NCBI GenBank assembly: GCA_963669405.2
Contig: CAXXHF010000002.1
Coordinates: 186,001 to 250,000, forward strand
From: Aureisphaera sp963669405
GTDB taxonomy: Bacteria; Bacteroidota; Bacteroidia; Flavobacteriales; Flavobacteriaceae
Direction: 5' to 3'
DNA length: 64,000 nt
Shown: one piece after another, positions 1-9,716 of the stretch
Layout: every line of letters starts with the position of its first letter
How positions within the stretch are numbered: position 1 is the first letter of the stretch
The notes under the pieces: generated by a model
Told to the model about the DNA's origin: nothing
What the model saw: the letters and a program-made list of their open reading frames with translations, nothing else
Database searches by the model: none
Translations under genes and position numbers: made by a program

Positions 1-126
1 GATAGACTTAAACAATTAGAAGCATTGTATGAAATACAGTGTACCTTTGAGATAATAGATTTATACTCAGATGATAACAAGGCTCTGGGAACCAAGGTTA
101 TTATACGATTTAAAAAAGGAGGTTAA
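1..126 (+). CDS. LytS-type sensor histidine kinase, C-terminal fragment
   Basis: The frame is open from base 1 and stops at TAA 124-126, giving 41 residues that end GTKVIIRFKKGG. This matches the last beta strand of the HATPase domain of LytS/YehU-type kinases, where GTxVxIxxP/K endings are usual. The stop overlaps the next start codon by one base (TAATG), and the next gene is a LytTR regulator, so the two are translationally coupled partners. The rest of the gene lies outside the window. Family call is inference from the ending and the context. Confidence 0.7.
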   Translation, partial: DRLKQLEALYEIQCTFEIIDLYSDDNKALGTKVIIRFKKGG

Positions 127-887
127 TGTCTAAGCCAAGAGTTATACTTATAGACGACGAAGCTAATAGCTTAGCAATACTGGAGTATGAAATTAAATCC
201 ACAAGTCCAGATATTGAAATTGTTGCCAAGATTACTGATGCGCGTAAGGCAGCTGCCCTCATAGACGATCTAAAGCCAAATATTGTTTTTCTGGATATAG
301 AAATGCCGTGGTTAAGTGGTTTTGAAGTGTTGGACCAACTAACTTTTTTAGATTTTAATCTTGTATTTGTTACAGCATACGATCAATATGCTATTAAAGC
401 ATTCAAATATTTAGCTTTTGATTATTTACTAAAACCCGTAAGTAGTATTGAACTAGATAATACACTTAAGAGAATTCAGAATAAGAATGATGTCCAACAA
501 AGTTCTGAGTTGAAAGATATTATTGGTTTTTTAAAAGACGGAGGATCAAAATCCGGAAGAATTCCATTTCCCACCCTAAAAGGAATCGAATTTTATCATG
601 CCGACGAAATTATTAGCTGTAAAGCAGATTCTAACTACACTGAAATTTATACCACTAATGGTAAAAAGGTAGTTATTTCCAAGACACTTAAAAGCATTGA
701 AGGGATATTGAATAATGATCAATTTCTTAGGGTACATCAATCACATTTAATCAATTTAGACTTTTTGATAGCCTATGTAAAGGAAGATGGAGGCTATTTA
801 AAAATGTCTGACAATCGTATAGTTCCTCTGTCTCGTTCTAGAAGGTCTCTTTTCTTTGAATTAATTAATAAGAGAGCCAATAAATAG
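126..887 (+). CDS. LytTR-family response regulator
   Basis: Two-domain DNA-binding response regulator of 253 residues. The receiver domain has the acidic pair D10/D11, the likely phosphoacceptor D57 (FLDIEMPW), T83 (VFVTAYD) and K103 (LLKPVS). A LytTR DNA-binding domain occupies about residues 145-250, with the typical VHQSHLINL and IPLSRSRR-type stretches (here VPLSRSRR). It overlaps the upstream kinase stop by one base, so the pair forms a cytoplasmic-response two-component system of the LytS/LytR type common in Bacteroidota. The target genes are not visible. Nothing is odd in length or residues. Confidence 0.93.
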   Translation: MSKPRVILIDDEANSLAILEYEIKSTSPDIEIVAKITDARKAAALIDDLKPNIVFLDIEMPWLSGFEVLDQLTFLDFNLVFVTAYDQYAIKAFKYLAFDYLLKPVSSIELDNTLKRIQNKNDVQQSSELKDIIGFLKDGGSKSGRIPFPTLKGIEFYHADEIISCKADSNYTEIYTTNGKKVVISKTLKSIEGILNNDQFLRVHQSHLINLDFLIAYVKEDGGYLKMSDNRIVPLSRSRRSLFFELINKRANK

Positions 888-940
888 TAAGGTTTCTAAT
901 TAAAATTTAATGATAAACGCTTAATACTACTGAATAAGAT

Positions 941-1090
941 TTAGCTGATGAACTTTTCAATATCTCTTAGCAATCTTATTGAAACATGTTCTACCTTCTT
1001 TTCAATCCGTTCAAGGGTACGTCCAGCCACACTATGTATCTTGGTTGTTTCCAGAGCTTCGGTTAATGAAAGTGGTGCAATATGTTATAA
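941..1090 (-). pseudogene. comM-derived gene scrap
   Basis: On the minus strand a short open stretch reads APLSLTEALETTKIHSVAG, then RTLERIEKK, and ends at a stop at 941-943. Positions 1012-1085 are about 90 percent identical to 1876-1948 inside the intact comM gene next door (internal part, ETTKIHSVAGRTLE). The residues after RTLE (RIEKKVEHVSIRLLRDIEKF) do not match ComM. A stop lies in frame just upstream, so no intact protein is made. It looks like a broken partial copy of comM fused to unknown coding sequence. Confidence 0.6.
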
Positions 1091-1117
1091 AGGCGCTTCC
1101 CTAGCACTCAACCACAT

Positions 1118-2659
1118 TTAACCCAACCACCCCTCTCTATCCAAACTCCGATACTGAATTGCTTCCGAAATATGATGTCCTTGTATTTCATTAGACACCT
1201 CCAAATCCGCTATGGTGCGTGCCACTTTCAGGATACGATCATAGGCCCTTGCCGAAAGGTTTAACCGTTCCATGGCGTTTTTTAATAATCCAAGCGAGGC
1301 TTTATCCAATTTACAAAACTTCCGAATCTGTTGCACGCCCATCTGGGCATTGTAATGAATATGATGCATTTCCTGAAATCGTGCTGTCTGTAGCATCCTA
1401 GCCTGAGTTACCCGCTGCCGAATCACCACACTGGATTCTCCTTTTCGTTCGTCGCTCAATTTTTCAAAAGGTACCGGTGTCACTTCAATATGGATATCGA
1501 TACGATCCAACAATGGCCCCGAGATCTTACTCAAATACCGTTGCATTTCGGAAGGTGATGACATTACGGGTGCATTGGGATCGTTAAAATAACCTCCTGG
1601 ACTGGGATTCATACTGGCCACCAACATAAAACTGGCGGGATAGGTGACTGTAAACCGAGCTCGGGAAATGGTCACATCCCGGTCTTCCAAGGGTTGACGC
1701 ATTACCTCCAGTACACTTCGTTTAAATTCGGGTAACTCATCCAAAAACAGCACCCCGTTATGAGCTAAAGAAATTTCACCAGGTTGTGGGTACTGCCCTC
1801 CTCCTACCAATGCCACATCACTAATAGTATGATGTGGACTTCGGAATGGGCGTGAAGTCATCACCCCTCCTTTTTCAAGGGTACGTCCCGCCACACTATG
1901 TATCTTGGTTGTTTCCAAAGCTTCGGTTAAAGAAAGCGGAGGCAATATAGAAGGCAATCGTTTTGCCAACATCGTCTTTCCCGAACCCGGTGGGCCAATC
2001 AAAATGATATTGTGACCACCTGCCGCTGCAATTTCCATGCAACGCTTAATCCCCTCCTGCCCCTTTACATCAGCAAAATCGAATTCGGGATGTTCCAAAT
2101 GTTCGTAGAACTCTGCTTTCATATCTATTTGAACAGGTTCCAGCAATTGCCCCTCATCAAAAAAAGAAATCACTTCACTTATAGAAGTAACCCCATATAC
2201 CTCCAACCCTTCTACGATTGCAGCTTCCTTGGCATTCTGTTCGGGTAGAATAAATCCCTTAAACCCTGCTTCTTTAGCTTTAATAGCAATGGGCAAGGCT
2301 CCCTTTATAGGTTGAAGGGAACCATCTAAGGACAATTCACCCATAATAACAAAGTCTTCCAAAGAAATGACTTCGTTTATTTGGCTTGAAGAAACCAAAA
2401 TACCCATGGCCAATGTAAGATCATAGGCAGAACCCTCCTTCCGAAGGTCGGCCGGAGCCATGTTCAATGTTATTTTCTTTCCTGGAATTTTGTAGCCATT
2501 GTTTTGTAAAGCAGCAGCAATACGATAGTTGCTTTCTTTAATGGCGTTGTCGGGCAATCCGACCAAATGGTAACCGATTCCTACATCGGTGTTTACTTCT
2601 ACAGTAATGGTTTGGGCTTCTACACCAAACACAGCACTCCCATACACTTTGGTAAGCAT
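1118..2659 (-). CDS. comM: YifB/ComM-family Mg-chelatase-like AAA+ ATPase
   Basis: About 513 residues, full length for the family. The N-terminal ChlI-like domain starts MLTKVYGSAVFGVEA; the AAA+ core has Walker A GPPGSGKT near residue 222 and Walker B GVLFLDELPEF near 305, followed by sensor/arginine-finger motifs (RPFRSPHHTISD, LLDRIDIHIEV) and a C-terminal Mg_chelatase_C domain. ComM is a cytoplasmic hexameric helicase that promotes branch migration during natural transformation; that role is from the family. An ATG two codons inside a longer TTG-started frame was chosen because it gives the family N terminus. Single gene with a partial copy of itself downstream. Confidence 0.95.
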   Translation of the reverse strand: MLTKVYGSAVFGVEAQTITVEVNTDVGIGYHLVGLPDNAIKESNYRIAAALQNNGYKIPGKKITLNMAPADLRKEGSAYDLTLAMGILVSSSQINEVISLEDFVIMGELSLDGSLQPIKGALPIAIKAKEAGFKGFILPEQNAKEAAIVEGLEVYGVTSISEVISFFDEGQLLEPVQIDMKAEFYEHLEHPEFDFADVKGQEGIKRCMEIAAAGGHNIILIGPPGSGKTMLAKRLPSILPPLSLTEALETTKIHSVAGRTLEKGGVMTSRPFRSPHHTISDVALVGGGQYPQPGEISLAHNGVLFLDELPEFKRSVLEVMRQPLEDRDVTISRARFTVTYPASFMLVASMNPSPGGYFNDPNAPVMSSPSEMQRYLSKISGPLLDRIDIHIEVTPVPFEKLSDERKGESSVVIRQRVTQARMLQTARFQEMHHIHYNAQMGVQQIRKFCKLDKASLGLLKNAMERLNLSARAYDRILKVARTIADLEVSNEIQGHHISEAIQYRSLDREGWLG

Positions 2660-2735
2660 ATACAATTATTCATAAAGTTAAGGGAGTAATACGAAGGTAG
2701 GGATTTGAGTGGAAAATCTATTTAGAAAATCAATA

Positions 2736-4502
2736 TTATTCAACCCGTATTGTCTTCTGAAGGGAAACTGGCTTGCCTGACTTTGTAAACCCTTCTAATG
2801 AAATTTCATAGACTCCTATATTATCAGAAGTATAGAATTCCCATGCTTGATCTAAAGTTGAAACTTCAAGATTTGGTTTCCACAATAATTGACTCCTGAA
2901 ATCTGGAATCCTATTCGTTTTCCCTGCCGTAGCATAATTTTGTGCGAAATACGTTTTTTGGGGTTGGGCCGAGAAGAGATCTATTTTAGATACATAATTT
3001 TCGGTAAGTGATTCGTAAAAATCGCCTGCCATAGTTTCCACAATGATTACTCCTTGGAAGACATCGGCCCCCAAATAGTACTTATCCCTCACAATACTAA
3101 TGGTCTTAATACGTCTAGCTGGATAATTCAATAGCTTTTGTTGATCCTGCAATATGATACCATCTACAATGATTAAAGGAGGGAAATTAGAGGACAATGT
3201 ATTTTCATAAGCACGTACCGAAAAGACCGTCTCCCCTGCTACATTTTTGGTCCAAGCATCGTCTATAAATTCTAAAAATGTTTCTTTAACGGTATTAAAG
3301 CGTTTGTAATCATCTAAATTATATGCTCTTCCTCGTTTTCCATAGAACGGCGGACTGGGCAACGGAACTTTTATGGTATCTGGTTTTAACTCATAATATC
3401 CATTTTCAATCTGGTTGTAAACACTCCGTTGTAAAATTGCCTCCTCTAAGTCAGGACTTATGGAAAATTTTTCGAATTCAATACTCGTATAGTCCATTGG
3501 TGTTTGTGGCGACACCTCAATGTTATAGTTTACCTCCGTATCACCAAGTACTTGAAAAGTAGCATTGGTATCATTAAATTCTTCTTGTAGGATAAAGTAA
3601 AAAACACCCGCTGCATTGGTATTGGCAATTTTACTAACAAAATCCTGACCCGGAATAGATAAAGCTACCTTGGTATTGCTTATAGGGCTTCCATTGGATT
3701 TGGAGGTAACCTTTCCCCAAACTACTTCTCCTCGCAATTCAGGTAAAAATAGACGGCTTCCCAATGTAGGGGAACCGGTACTTTTATAAATTTCTTTATA
3801 GTTCTTGCTAGTTTTCTTTGAAAAGGGAATTTCAAAATCCTTTTTCCTAACTGACAATGAATAACTGCCTCCCCATAAATCAGTTCCCAAAGAGTTTAGG
3901 GTAACTAGTACTTTTTCACGTTTTCCAAATAATGTGTTATTGGTTTCTAGAGTTACTCCTGAAGTATTTAAAATATCAGTTCCATTATTTTGACCGTTAA
4001 ACACTTCTACCCTACTATTCTCATTATCATTAGAAGCCAATATTGATTCCTGAGCATTTTGATAGGGATTGATTACACCAATGTTATCTTTAAAAAAATG
4101 ATGATCTCCTCCATTACGCATCCATTGTGTGTAAGCAATTAATTTATAGCTCCCAGATGGTGTCCCAACAGGAAGGAAAAAATCTCCTTGTCCAACACCA
4201 TTATTGAGACGTACTTTATGAGTGAAAATTGGTTTTTTATCAGAACCCACCAAAGAGACATAAGCTACTTTGCTCAACGTACTTAAGACGTCTGTTTCAT
4301 TATTCTTGCAATACACTTTGTAATAAAGGTATTCACCTGTAAATAGCAAATTAGCGTTATAATGAACAAATATTTTTTCCTGTGGTATATTTTCATAACC
4401 CTTTAAGGCTTCTTGGGATGCAGTGACTGTTTGTGCATACGATTGAAACACGCACAGTAAAACCAAACCAAAAATTGACAACCATTTTTTCATGTCATAC
4501 AT
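2736..4502 (-). CDS. secreted MG2-like / plug-like surface protein
   Basis: 588 residues with a signal peptide (KKWLSIFGLVLLCVFQSYAQ). The first third has features of the MG2-type beta-sandwich proteins of Bacteroidota (EKIFVHYNANLLFTGEYLYYKVY, SGSYKLIAYTQW). The C-terminal part has a stretch resembling TonB receptor plug sequence (PPLIIVDGIILQDQQKLLNY, then RRIKTISIVRDKYYLGADVF). No catalytic motif is visible. It is the last gene of the five-gene DUF4249/TonB receptor operon, one base after the stop of the preceding gene, so it probably works in the cell envelope with the receptor. A second in-frame ATG at 4493 (MKKWL) may be the true start. Function unknown. Confidence 0.75.
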   Translation of the reverse strand: MYDMKKWLSIFGLVLLCVFQSYAQTVTASQEALKGYENIPQEKIFVHYNANLLFTGEYLYYKVYCKNNETDVLSTLSKVAYVSLVGSDKKPIFTHKVRLNNGVGQGDFFLPVGTPSGSYKLIAYTQWMRNGGDHHFFKDNIGVINPYQNAQESILASNDNENSRVEVFNGQNNGTDILNTSGVTLETNNTLFGKREKVLVTLNSLGTDLWGGSYSLSVRKKDFEIPFSKKTSKNYKEIYKSTGSPTLGSRLFLPELRGEVVWGKVTSKSNGSPISNTKVALSIPGQDFVSKIANTNAAGVFYFILQEEFNDTNATFQVLGDTEVNYNIEVSPQTPMDYTSIEFEKFSISPDLEEAILQRSVYNQIENGYYELKPDTIKVPLPSPPFYGKRGRAYNLDDYKRFNTVKETFLEFIDDAWTKNVAGETVFSVRAYENTLSSNFPPLIIVDGIILQDQQKLLNYPARRIKTISIVRDKYYLGADVFQGVIIVETMAGDFYESLTENYVSKIDLFSAQPQKTYFAQNYATAGKTNRIPDFRSQLLWKPNLEVSTLDQAWEFYTSDNIGVYEISLEGFTKSGKPVSLQKTIRVE

Positions 4503-4503
4503 T

Positions 4504-5718
4504 TTATTCCTCCCAGAAATCTGGAACGATGTTAGAACCTAATGCCGTACAATCTCCACAGGCCCTTGCTACTACAAAGTAGGGCCCCGGAAATACATCA
4601 TTGGGCATATCATTCAATCTTACATATCTAAATTCGTTTCTGCGTATTCCTACCACCAATGGACCACATACCCCAAAAACCAAAGTAGTGGGTTCTGGAG
4701 CTACCTCAGTACATCCAGAAGCGTATGGTGGCAAAGGTTCATTAGGATAAAAATCTTCATAATTGAAATACAATCTTTTTTCGGATACACTGGAAACTTC
4801 AAAAAAACCAACAACTTTCTCTTCCGAATTGGTTTCGGACTGGATATTACCATCAAAAAAGCCCGGCTGATTTTGGGAAAACAGACTTTCACTTCCCGAA
4901 AATTCATTCAAGAGTCTGTAGTAGGTATTTGCTTCTAAAGACTGTACATATTGCCGCACCAAAATACTATAGCGATGCGAAATGATATAATTATTACCAT
5001 TTAGAAAGCGAACGAGGTGACGTTGTACCCTACTTTCAGAAAGCCCACTGGTACTTAGGACATTTACAGCGGTTGAGAGTTCAGTGTTATAGCAAACACG
5101 TTCTTCTTGTTCCCGGATTCCTAACTCAACACCACAAGGAGGATCTTCTAATTCTATCATAGAAGTAGTGTTCCATAGGGGTGCAATAATCTTGTAGGTT
5201 TCCTCATATTCGTACCGAAAATAATTGGCCGTGCCCGTAGGATCAAAACTATCTACAAAAATAGAGACTCCATCATCCCCAAAATCGGTCGTTTCACGAA
5301 CGGCGTAAACTTCATCAATCGGTACATTTGTAGCCATCTGGGTGGGTGTGCTTCTATAGGTTCTTGAGTCACTAGTTGTGATGCTCAATTCATAATCAAT
5401 ACCTTCTCTTGCTCCAAACTCCACATTGGAAAGGTAAAGGCCTGCTTCTGTAGATTCTTCAAAAGCAATCATACCATCATCACTTTGAATCCATACAGTG
5501 GCTCCACCCTCTGCAGTAGGACCATCTTCCTCAAATTTATAGGTCCTGCTTAACCTAATCTGTTGTTGTTTCACTTCATTGGTAAGGGTCGCTTCAATCA
5601 CCAAAGCACTTTCCAATGATTCCGTGTTAAATGAAATTTCTTCTACACAACCAAACAGGAGAAGTAATCCCGTCCATGTGAAAATATGCAATTGTGATGT
5701 ATACAATTCCTTAATCAT
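4504..5718 (-). CDS. DUF4249 family lipoprotein (copy 2)
   Basis: 404-residue predicted outer-membrane lipoprotein; the lipobox is LLLFGC with the cysteine near residue 24. The body matches the DUF4249 type: ESALVIEATLTNE near the start, then a beta-sandwich-like region, and a C-terminal Cys-rich end (CGDCTALGSNIVPDFWEE). Cysteines at the C-terminal end are conserved with the paralogue just upstream. DUF4249 proteins are usually encoded beside TonB receptors, as here, and are thought to be surface partners of them; the exact role is not established. 13 bases separate it from the paralogue. Confidence 0.85.
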   Translation of the reverse strand: MIKELYTSQLHIFTWTGLLLLFGCVEEISFNTESLESALVIEATLTNEVKQQQIRLSRTYKFEEDGPTAEGGATVWIQSDDGMIAFEESTEAGLYLSNVEFGAREGIDYELSITTSDSRTYRSTPTQMATNVPIDEVYAVRETTDFGDDGVSIFVDSFDPTGTANYFRYEYEETYKIIAPLWNTTSMIELEDPPCGVELGIREQEERVCYNTELSTAVNVLSTSGLSESRVQRHLVRFLNGNNYIISHRYSILVRQYVQSLEANTYYRLLNEFSGSESLFSQNQPGFFDGNIQSETNSEEKVVGFFEVSSVSEKRLYFNYEDFYPNEPLPPYASGCTEVAPEPTTLVFGVCGPLVVGIRRNEFRYVRLNDMPNDVFPGPYFVVARACGDCTALGSNIVPDFWEE

Positions 5719-5731
5719 TCTTCTTTCTTAA

Positions 5732-6946
5732 TTATTCTTCCCAAAATTCTGGAACTACATTACTTCCTACGAGTGTGCAATCTCCGCATACAGCATCTGC
5801 CACAAAATAGGGACCTACTTCAGTTGTTTCAGGAACGGGGTTGTCCCTAGTATACACTACCTCTTCATTTAAAAGTGCAAAGATGAGACTACCACATTGA
5901 TCTGTTGGGTGCCCCAAATCCCTTGGTGGGGCAAACTCCGTACAAGCCGAAATATAGGGTGGCAAAGGGCCGTCTGGGATTAAATCCCTAAAATTGAAAA
6001 AGACCCGCTTGGTAGCTACATGTGATACTTCGAAAAAGCCAACAACCTTCTCTTCACTATTAGTTTCTGAAACAATATTACCTTCAAAAAAGCCTGGTTG
6101 GCTTTGTGAAAAAATACTACCCTGACCTGAAAATTCTTGCAAAGTTGTGTAATAGGTATGTGCTTCTCTAGATTGAACAAATTGTTTTACCAAAGCACTA
6201 TATCTGTGGGATATTCTATAATCGCTTCTAGGGATACGACGCACTTGAAAGCGTTCCAATCGGTCTTCGTTTAAACTTGTTGTGTTTCCCAGTACAATTT
6301 CTGTAGAAAATTCAGTTCGGAAACAAACCCGTTTCTCTTCTGTTTTATTTACCTTTTCTACAGAACATGCTGGCCAAGAGGGATCTATAACAACCAAATC
6401 TTCCAAACGCCAAAGAGGGGCAATTACTTTAAAGGTTTCTACATAGGTAAATCGATAAAACTGAGATTCTCCTTCAGGGTCAAAACTGTCTACAAAAATG
6501 GAAACTCCATCATTCCCCAAGTCATCTACAACACGTTCTGCATATAATTCATCTATATCTGTAATTTTGGTCAATTGTGTGTTTGAAGAGCTATATAGTC
6601 TTCCGTCACTCGTTCTTATATTTAACTTATAATCTACATTGGGTACAGCACTAAAGTTGGATTCGGCAACATACCTTCCATTTTCAACTTCCTGAAATTG
6701 AACAATTCCAGCACTACTTTCTACACTCACCGTAGCATTTTGCTCTGGTATAGGCCCATCAGCATCAAAAGCATAAGTTCTACTCAATAAAATTTCATGT
6801 TGTTTGTCTTCATCTGTAATGATGGCTTCTATTACGAGAGCACTTTCCAATTCTTCAGTTTGGAATGCAATTTCTTCGGTACAGGAAGATACTATTGCCA
6901 AGAACAGGCTTAATAAAAACAGGTTATATATAACTTTCTTTTTCAT
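5732..6946 (-). CDS. DUF4249 family lipoprotein (copy 1)
   Basis: 404 residues, exactly the length of its downstream paralogue and alignable along the whole length (ESALVIEA, FSGxGSIFSQSQPGFF, SETNSEEKVVGFFEVS, CGDCTLVGSN..PEFWEE). Signal peptide with lipobox IVSSC near residue 22. The two copies have diverged strongly in their middle parts, so this is an old tandem duplication and not an assembly artefact. It starts 5 bases after the TonB receptor gene, pointing to co-translation. Likely a surface-exposed partner of that receptor; ligand unknown. Confidence 0.87.
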   Translation of the reverse strand: MKKKVIYNLFLLSLFLAIVSSCTEEIAFQTEELESALVIEAIITDEDKQHEILLSRTYAFDADGPIPEQNATVSVESSAGIVQFQEVENGRYVAESNFSAVPNVDYKLNIRTSDGRLYSSSNTQLTKITDIDELYAERVVDDLGNDGVSIFVDSFDPEGESQFYRFTYVETFKVIAPLWRLEDLVVIDPSWPACSVEKVNKTEEKRVCFRTEFSTEIVLGNTTSLNEDRLERFQVRRIPRSDYRISHRYSALVKQFVQSREAHTYYTTLQEFSGQGSIFSQSQPGFFEGNIVSETNSEEKVVGFFEVSHVATKRVFFNFRDLIPDGPLPPYISACTEFAPPRDLGHPTDQCGSLIFALLNEEVVYTRDNPVPETTEVGPYFVADAVCGDCTLVGSNVVPEFWEE

Positions 6947-6951
6947 AGCAA

Positions 6952-9714
6952 TTAAAATTTGAAGTTATATGTTATCGTGGGTATCGGTATAGAAAAAATG
7001 GAGCTTTGTAACGCTTTTACATTTCCTTCTTCCGTTACAAAAAATACAGAATACGGGTTGTTTCTTCCCAAGACATTGTAAATGGAGATATTCCAGAAAC
7101 TGTGTGCCAATTTCTTATTCTTATGATTGCCTTCTACATTGAAACTAATGTCGAAACGGTAATAATCTGGTATCCTGAACTTATTCCGCTCACTATATAG
7201 TACAAATTCCGAATTATTGATGAAGAAATTACCAACTGGGACTGTGACAGGTCTTCCGGTCTGGTATACAAAATTGGCGGATAGACTGAACCTTTTAGTC
7301 AGTTTATAATTAGTGACCAAACTAATATCATGTGGTTTATCAAAATTACTAGGGAAATAATCTCCGTTATTGATGGTTTCTTCTGAAAAGGAACTATCGT
7401 ATTTCAGTTCGGATTTGGAATAGGTATATCCTAACCAACCATTAAAGTTTCCTTTCCGTTTTCTAATTAAAAGCTCAACGCCATAAGCCCTTCCTTCTCC
7501 TTGAAGCACTTCTCGCTCTATCGTTTCATTGAGTAAAAGATCTGCTCCTGTTTTAAAATCCAATACATTTTCGGAAGTTTTGTAGTACCCCTCCAAACTT
7601 ATTTCGAATGTGTTGTCTTTTAAATTTTTATAAAAGCCCAATGCATATTGATTGGCTTCCTGTGGTTTGATATTTAAATCAGACAGTTTCCAGGTATCGG
7701 TTGGAGAAACCGTCGTGTTATTGGTTAAGGTGTGAATGTACTGATAGGTATTATTGAAGCTCGCCTTTACAGAAAAATCCGAAGTCAGGAAATATCGAGA
7801 CGACACCCTGAATTCGGGTCCACCGTAGGTTTCTATGGACTCATTATTGGTAAATTCTTGGGTTTCTACAAAAGTAGATTCATTTCTCGGTAATCCATCG
7901 GCATAAATATTTTGAGATGACGGCCCTAATGCACTGTAAAATGAATAGCGTACTCCAGCGCTTAAAAGCCATTTATCGGTTAGGTTCCAATCATCTGAAA
8001 TAAACAGTGCAGATTCCCAACCTTTTTCTTCAGGAATGGTTACTGGAATCACACTAGATCCATTAATGGGATCAATTTCACCGGGATTTACGTTATAAAT
8101 TTTTGAGGAGAGTCCATATTTCAACGTATGGTCTTCTCCCATATTGGATTCCATTTTCAGCTTCACTTTGGTCTCTGTTATATCATATCCCAAATCGAAA
8201 TCCGTATTGGATTCTCCATCAAACTCAATCCCAAAGTCATACTTACTATTGGAAACTCCAATACTTCCTCTGTGATTGTCATTAAATTCATGATCCCAAC
8301 GCAAGGATACCATACGATTGGAATAGTTATAAAGTGAATCTGAAGTAATACTAAAAGCATCTCGGCTGTAATATCCTGTGACCCTTATGTCATCTTTTTC
8401 GCCAATTTTATGATTGTATTTGGCAATGACATCGAAAAAATTAGCTTCACTATTTTGAAGGGATTCATCATCTAAAGAACGTAGAATCCAATTGGAATAA
8501 GTGGTCCTCCCTCCTACTAGAAATGCTCCTTTCCCCTTTTCCACAGGTACCTCAACCGACACACTGCCTGTTACAGGACCTATAGAGCCTTCAGCTGTTA
8601 AATTATCTACATTGGCATCTTTGGATATAATATCTACTACCGAAGATAAACGACCTCCATATTCAGCCGGAATGTTTCCTTTATATATTTTGGCATCTTC
8701 TGTGGTAAAAGGATTGATTCCTGAGAAGATTCCGAAAAAGTGGGTAGGATTGTATACCACACCATCATCTAATAGAATTAGGTTTTGGTCTTCTTTCCCA
8801 CCCCGTACATTAAATCCAGCACTTCCTTCTCCTGCTGTTGTAATTCCGGGTAAGGTAGTTGCTACTTTTAAAATATCGCGTTCACCCAGTACCAAAGGGA
8901 TGTTTTTAATTTCTTTCACATCAATCTCGGTAACCCCAGTAGATACTTCTGCTACATTTTGCTTCGCCTTCCCTTCAATCACAACAGTGCCTAATTGTTC
9001 AAGGCCTTCCTGTAATTGTATGTTTAACTCGCCATTGTTATAGATAATAACCCGCTTCTGAAGGCTTTGAAAACCCAGAGAACGTGCTTCTATCATATTA
9101 ACCCCAGCCTGTAATGTCATTCTATATTCTCCTTTGTCATTTGTGGTGGTACCCGTTCCCGAATCCCTTAATACCAAAGTCACATTGGGTAAAGGCCTTC
9201 CATCATCACCAGTGATGATCCCTGAGAGCACGAAATTAGTTGCATTGTCTTGCTTGGATTCTTTTCCAATTCGCACTGTTTGAATGGGAATATTACCTAC
9301 AGCTTCTGTGTTGGTATTAAAAATAGGGGAAATTCGTTTGGTTACTTGTGGATTTGTTTCTTGTTGATTTTCGGATTCTTTTTTCCCAAAAAACTCCTGA
9401 GGTAACTGATCATATATAATATTGTTTTGAGTTAATATGACCTTATTAGAATCCATGATGTAGTAGTTTATCGTGGTTTCTTTGAAAAGATCATTCAGCA
9501 CATCTTCCAATGATGCATTGGAATAGTTACCACTTATGGTTTTATCACTTAACCAATCTTCCACAAAAAAGAATTGAACCGAAGTCTTAGATTCTATTTC
9601 AATTAAGGCTTCTTGTAAGGTTAGCTCCTGAAATGAAGTGGATATTGTAGTTTCCTCTTGCGCAGAAATTACCATAGAAATCAATAGAAAAACAAAAATG
9701 AACAGCTTCTTCAT
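6952..9714 (-). CDS. TonB-dependent receptor with STN and carboxypeptidase-like domains
   Basis: 920 residues: signal peptide (FIFVFLLISMVISAQ), STN/secretin-like domain about 22-95 (LTLQEALIEIESKTSVQFFF), a carboxypeptidase-like regulatory domain about 163-245 (GIITGDDGRPLPNVTLVL), plug about 255-370 (FNVRGGKEDQNLILLDDGVV) and a 22-strand-type barrel ending in YNFKF. It should import a ligand across the outer membrane with TonB energy. The STN domain often talks to an anti-sigma factor, but no FecR is adjacent here. It sits second in the operon with two DUF4249 lipoproteins and not with a SusD, so it is not a classical SusCD pair. Confidence 0.95.
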   Translation of the reverse strand: MKKLFIFVFLLISMVISAQEETTISTSFQELTLQEALIEIESKTSVQFFFVEDWLSDKTISGNYSNASLEDVLNDLFKETTINYYIMDSNKVILTQNNIIYDQLPQEFFGKKESENQQETNPQVTKRISPIFNTNTEAVGNIPIQTVRIGKESKQDNATNFVLSGIITGDDGRPLPNVTLVLRDSGTGTTTNDKGEYRMTLQAGVNMIEARSLGFQSLQKRVIIYNNGELNIQLQEGLEQLGTVVIEGKAKQNVAEVSTGVTEIDVKEIKNIPLVLGERDILKVATTLPGITTAGEGSAGFNVRGGKEDQNLILLDDGVVYNPTHFFGIFSGINPFTTEDAKIYKGNIPAEYGGRLSSVVDIISKDANVDNLTAEGSIGPVTGSVSVEVPVEKGKGAFLVGGRTTYSNWILRSLDDESLQNSEANFFDVIAKYNHKIGEKDDIRVTGYYSRDAFSITSDSLYNYSNRMVSLRWDHEFNDNHRGSIGVSNSKYDFGIEFDGESNTDFDLGYDITETKVKLKMESNMGEDHTLKYGLSSKIYNVNPGEIDPINGSSVIPVTIPEEKGWESALFISDDWNLTDKWLLSAGVRYSFYSALGPSSQNIYADGLPRNESTFVETQEFTNNESIETYGGPEFRVSSRYFLTSDFSVKASFNNTYQYIHTLTNNTTVSPTDTWKLSDLNIKPQEANQYALGFYKNLKDNTFEISLEGYYKTSENVLDFKTGADLLLNETIEREVLQGEGRAYGVELLIRKRKGNFNGWLGYTYSKSELKYDSSFSEETINNGDYFPSNFDKPHDISLVTNYKLTKRFSLSANFVYQTGRPVTVPVGNFFINNSEFVLYSERNKFRIPDYYRFDISFNVEGNHKNKKLAHSFWNISIYNVLGRNNPYSVFFVTEEGNVKALQSSIFSIPIPTITYNFKF

Positions 9715-9716
9715 TA

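Noticed and set aside
4504..6946. Tandem DUF4249 genes as an assembly duplication
   Set aside because: The two proteins have equal length but have diverged strongly along their length, so this is an old biological duplication.
8501..9043. 180-residue plus-strand open frame opposite the TonB receptor gene
   Set aside because: Low-complexity, Pro/Ser/Thr-rich translation of the reverse of a real gene, no homologous motif; an antisense shadow.
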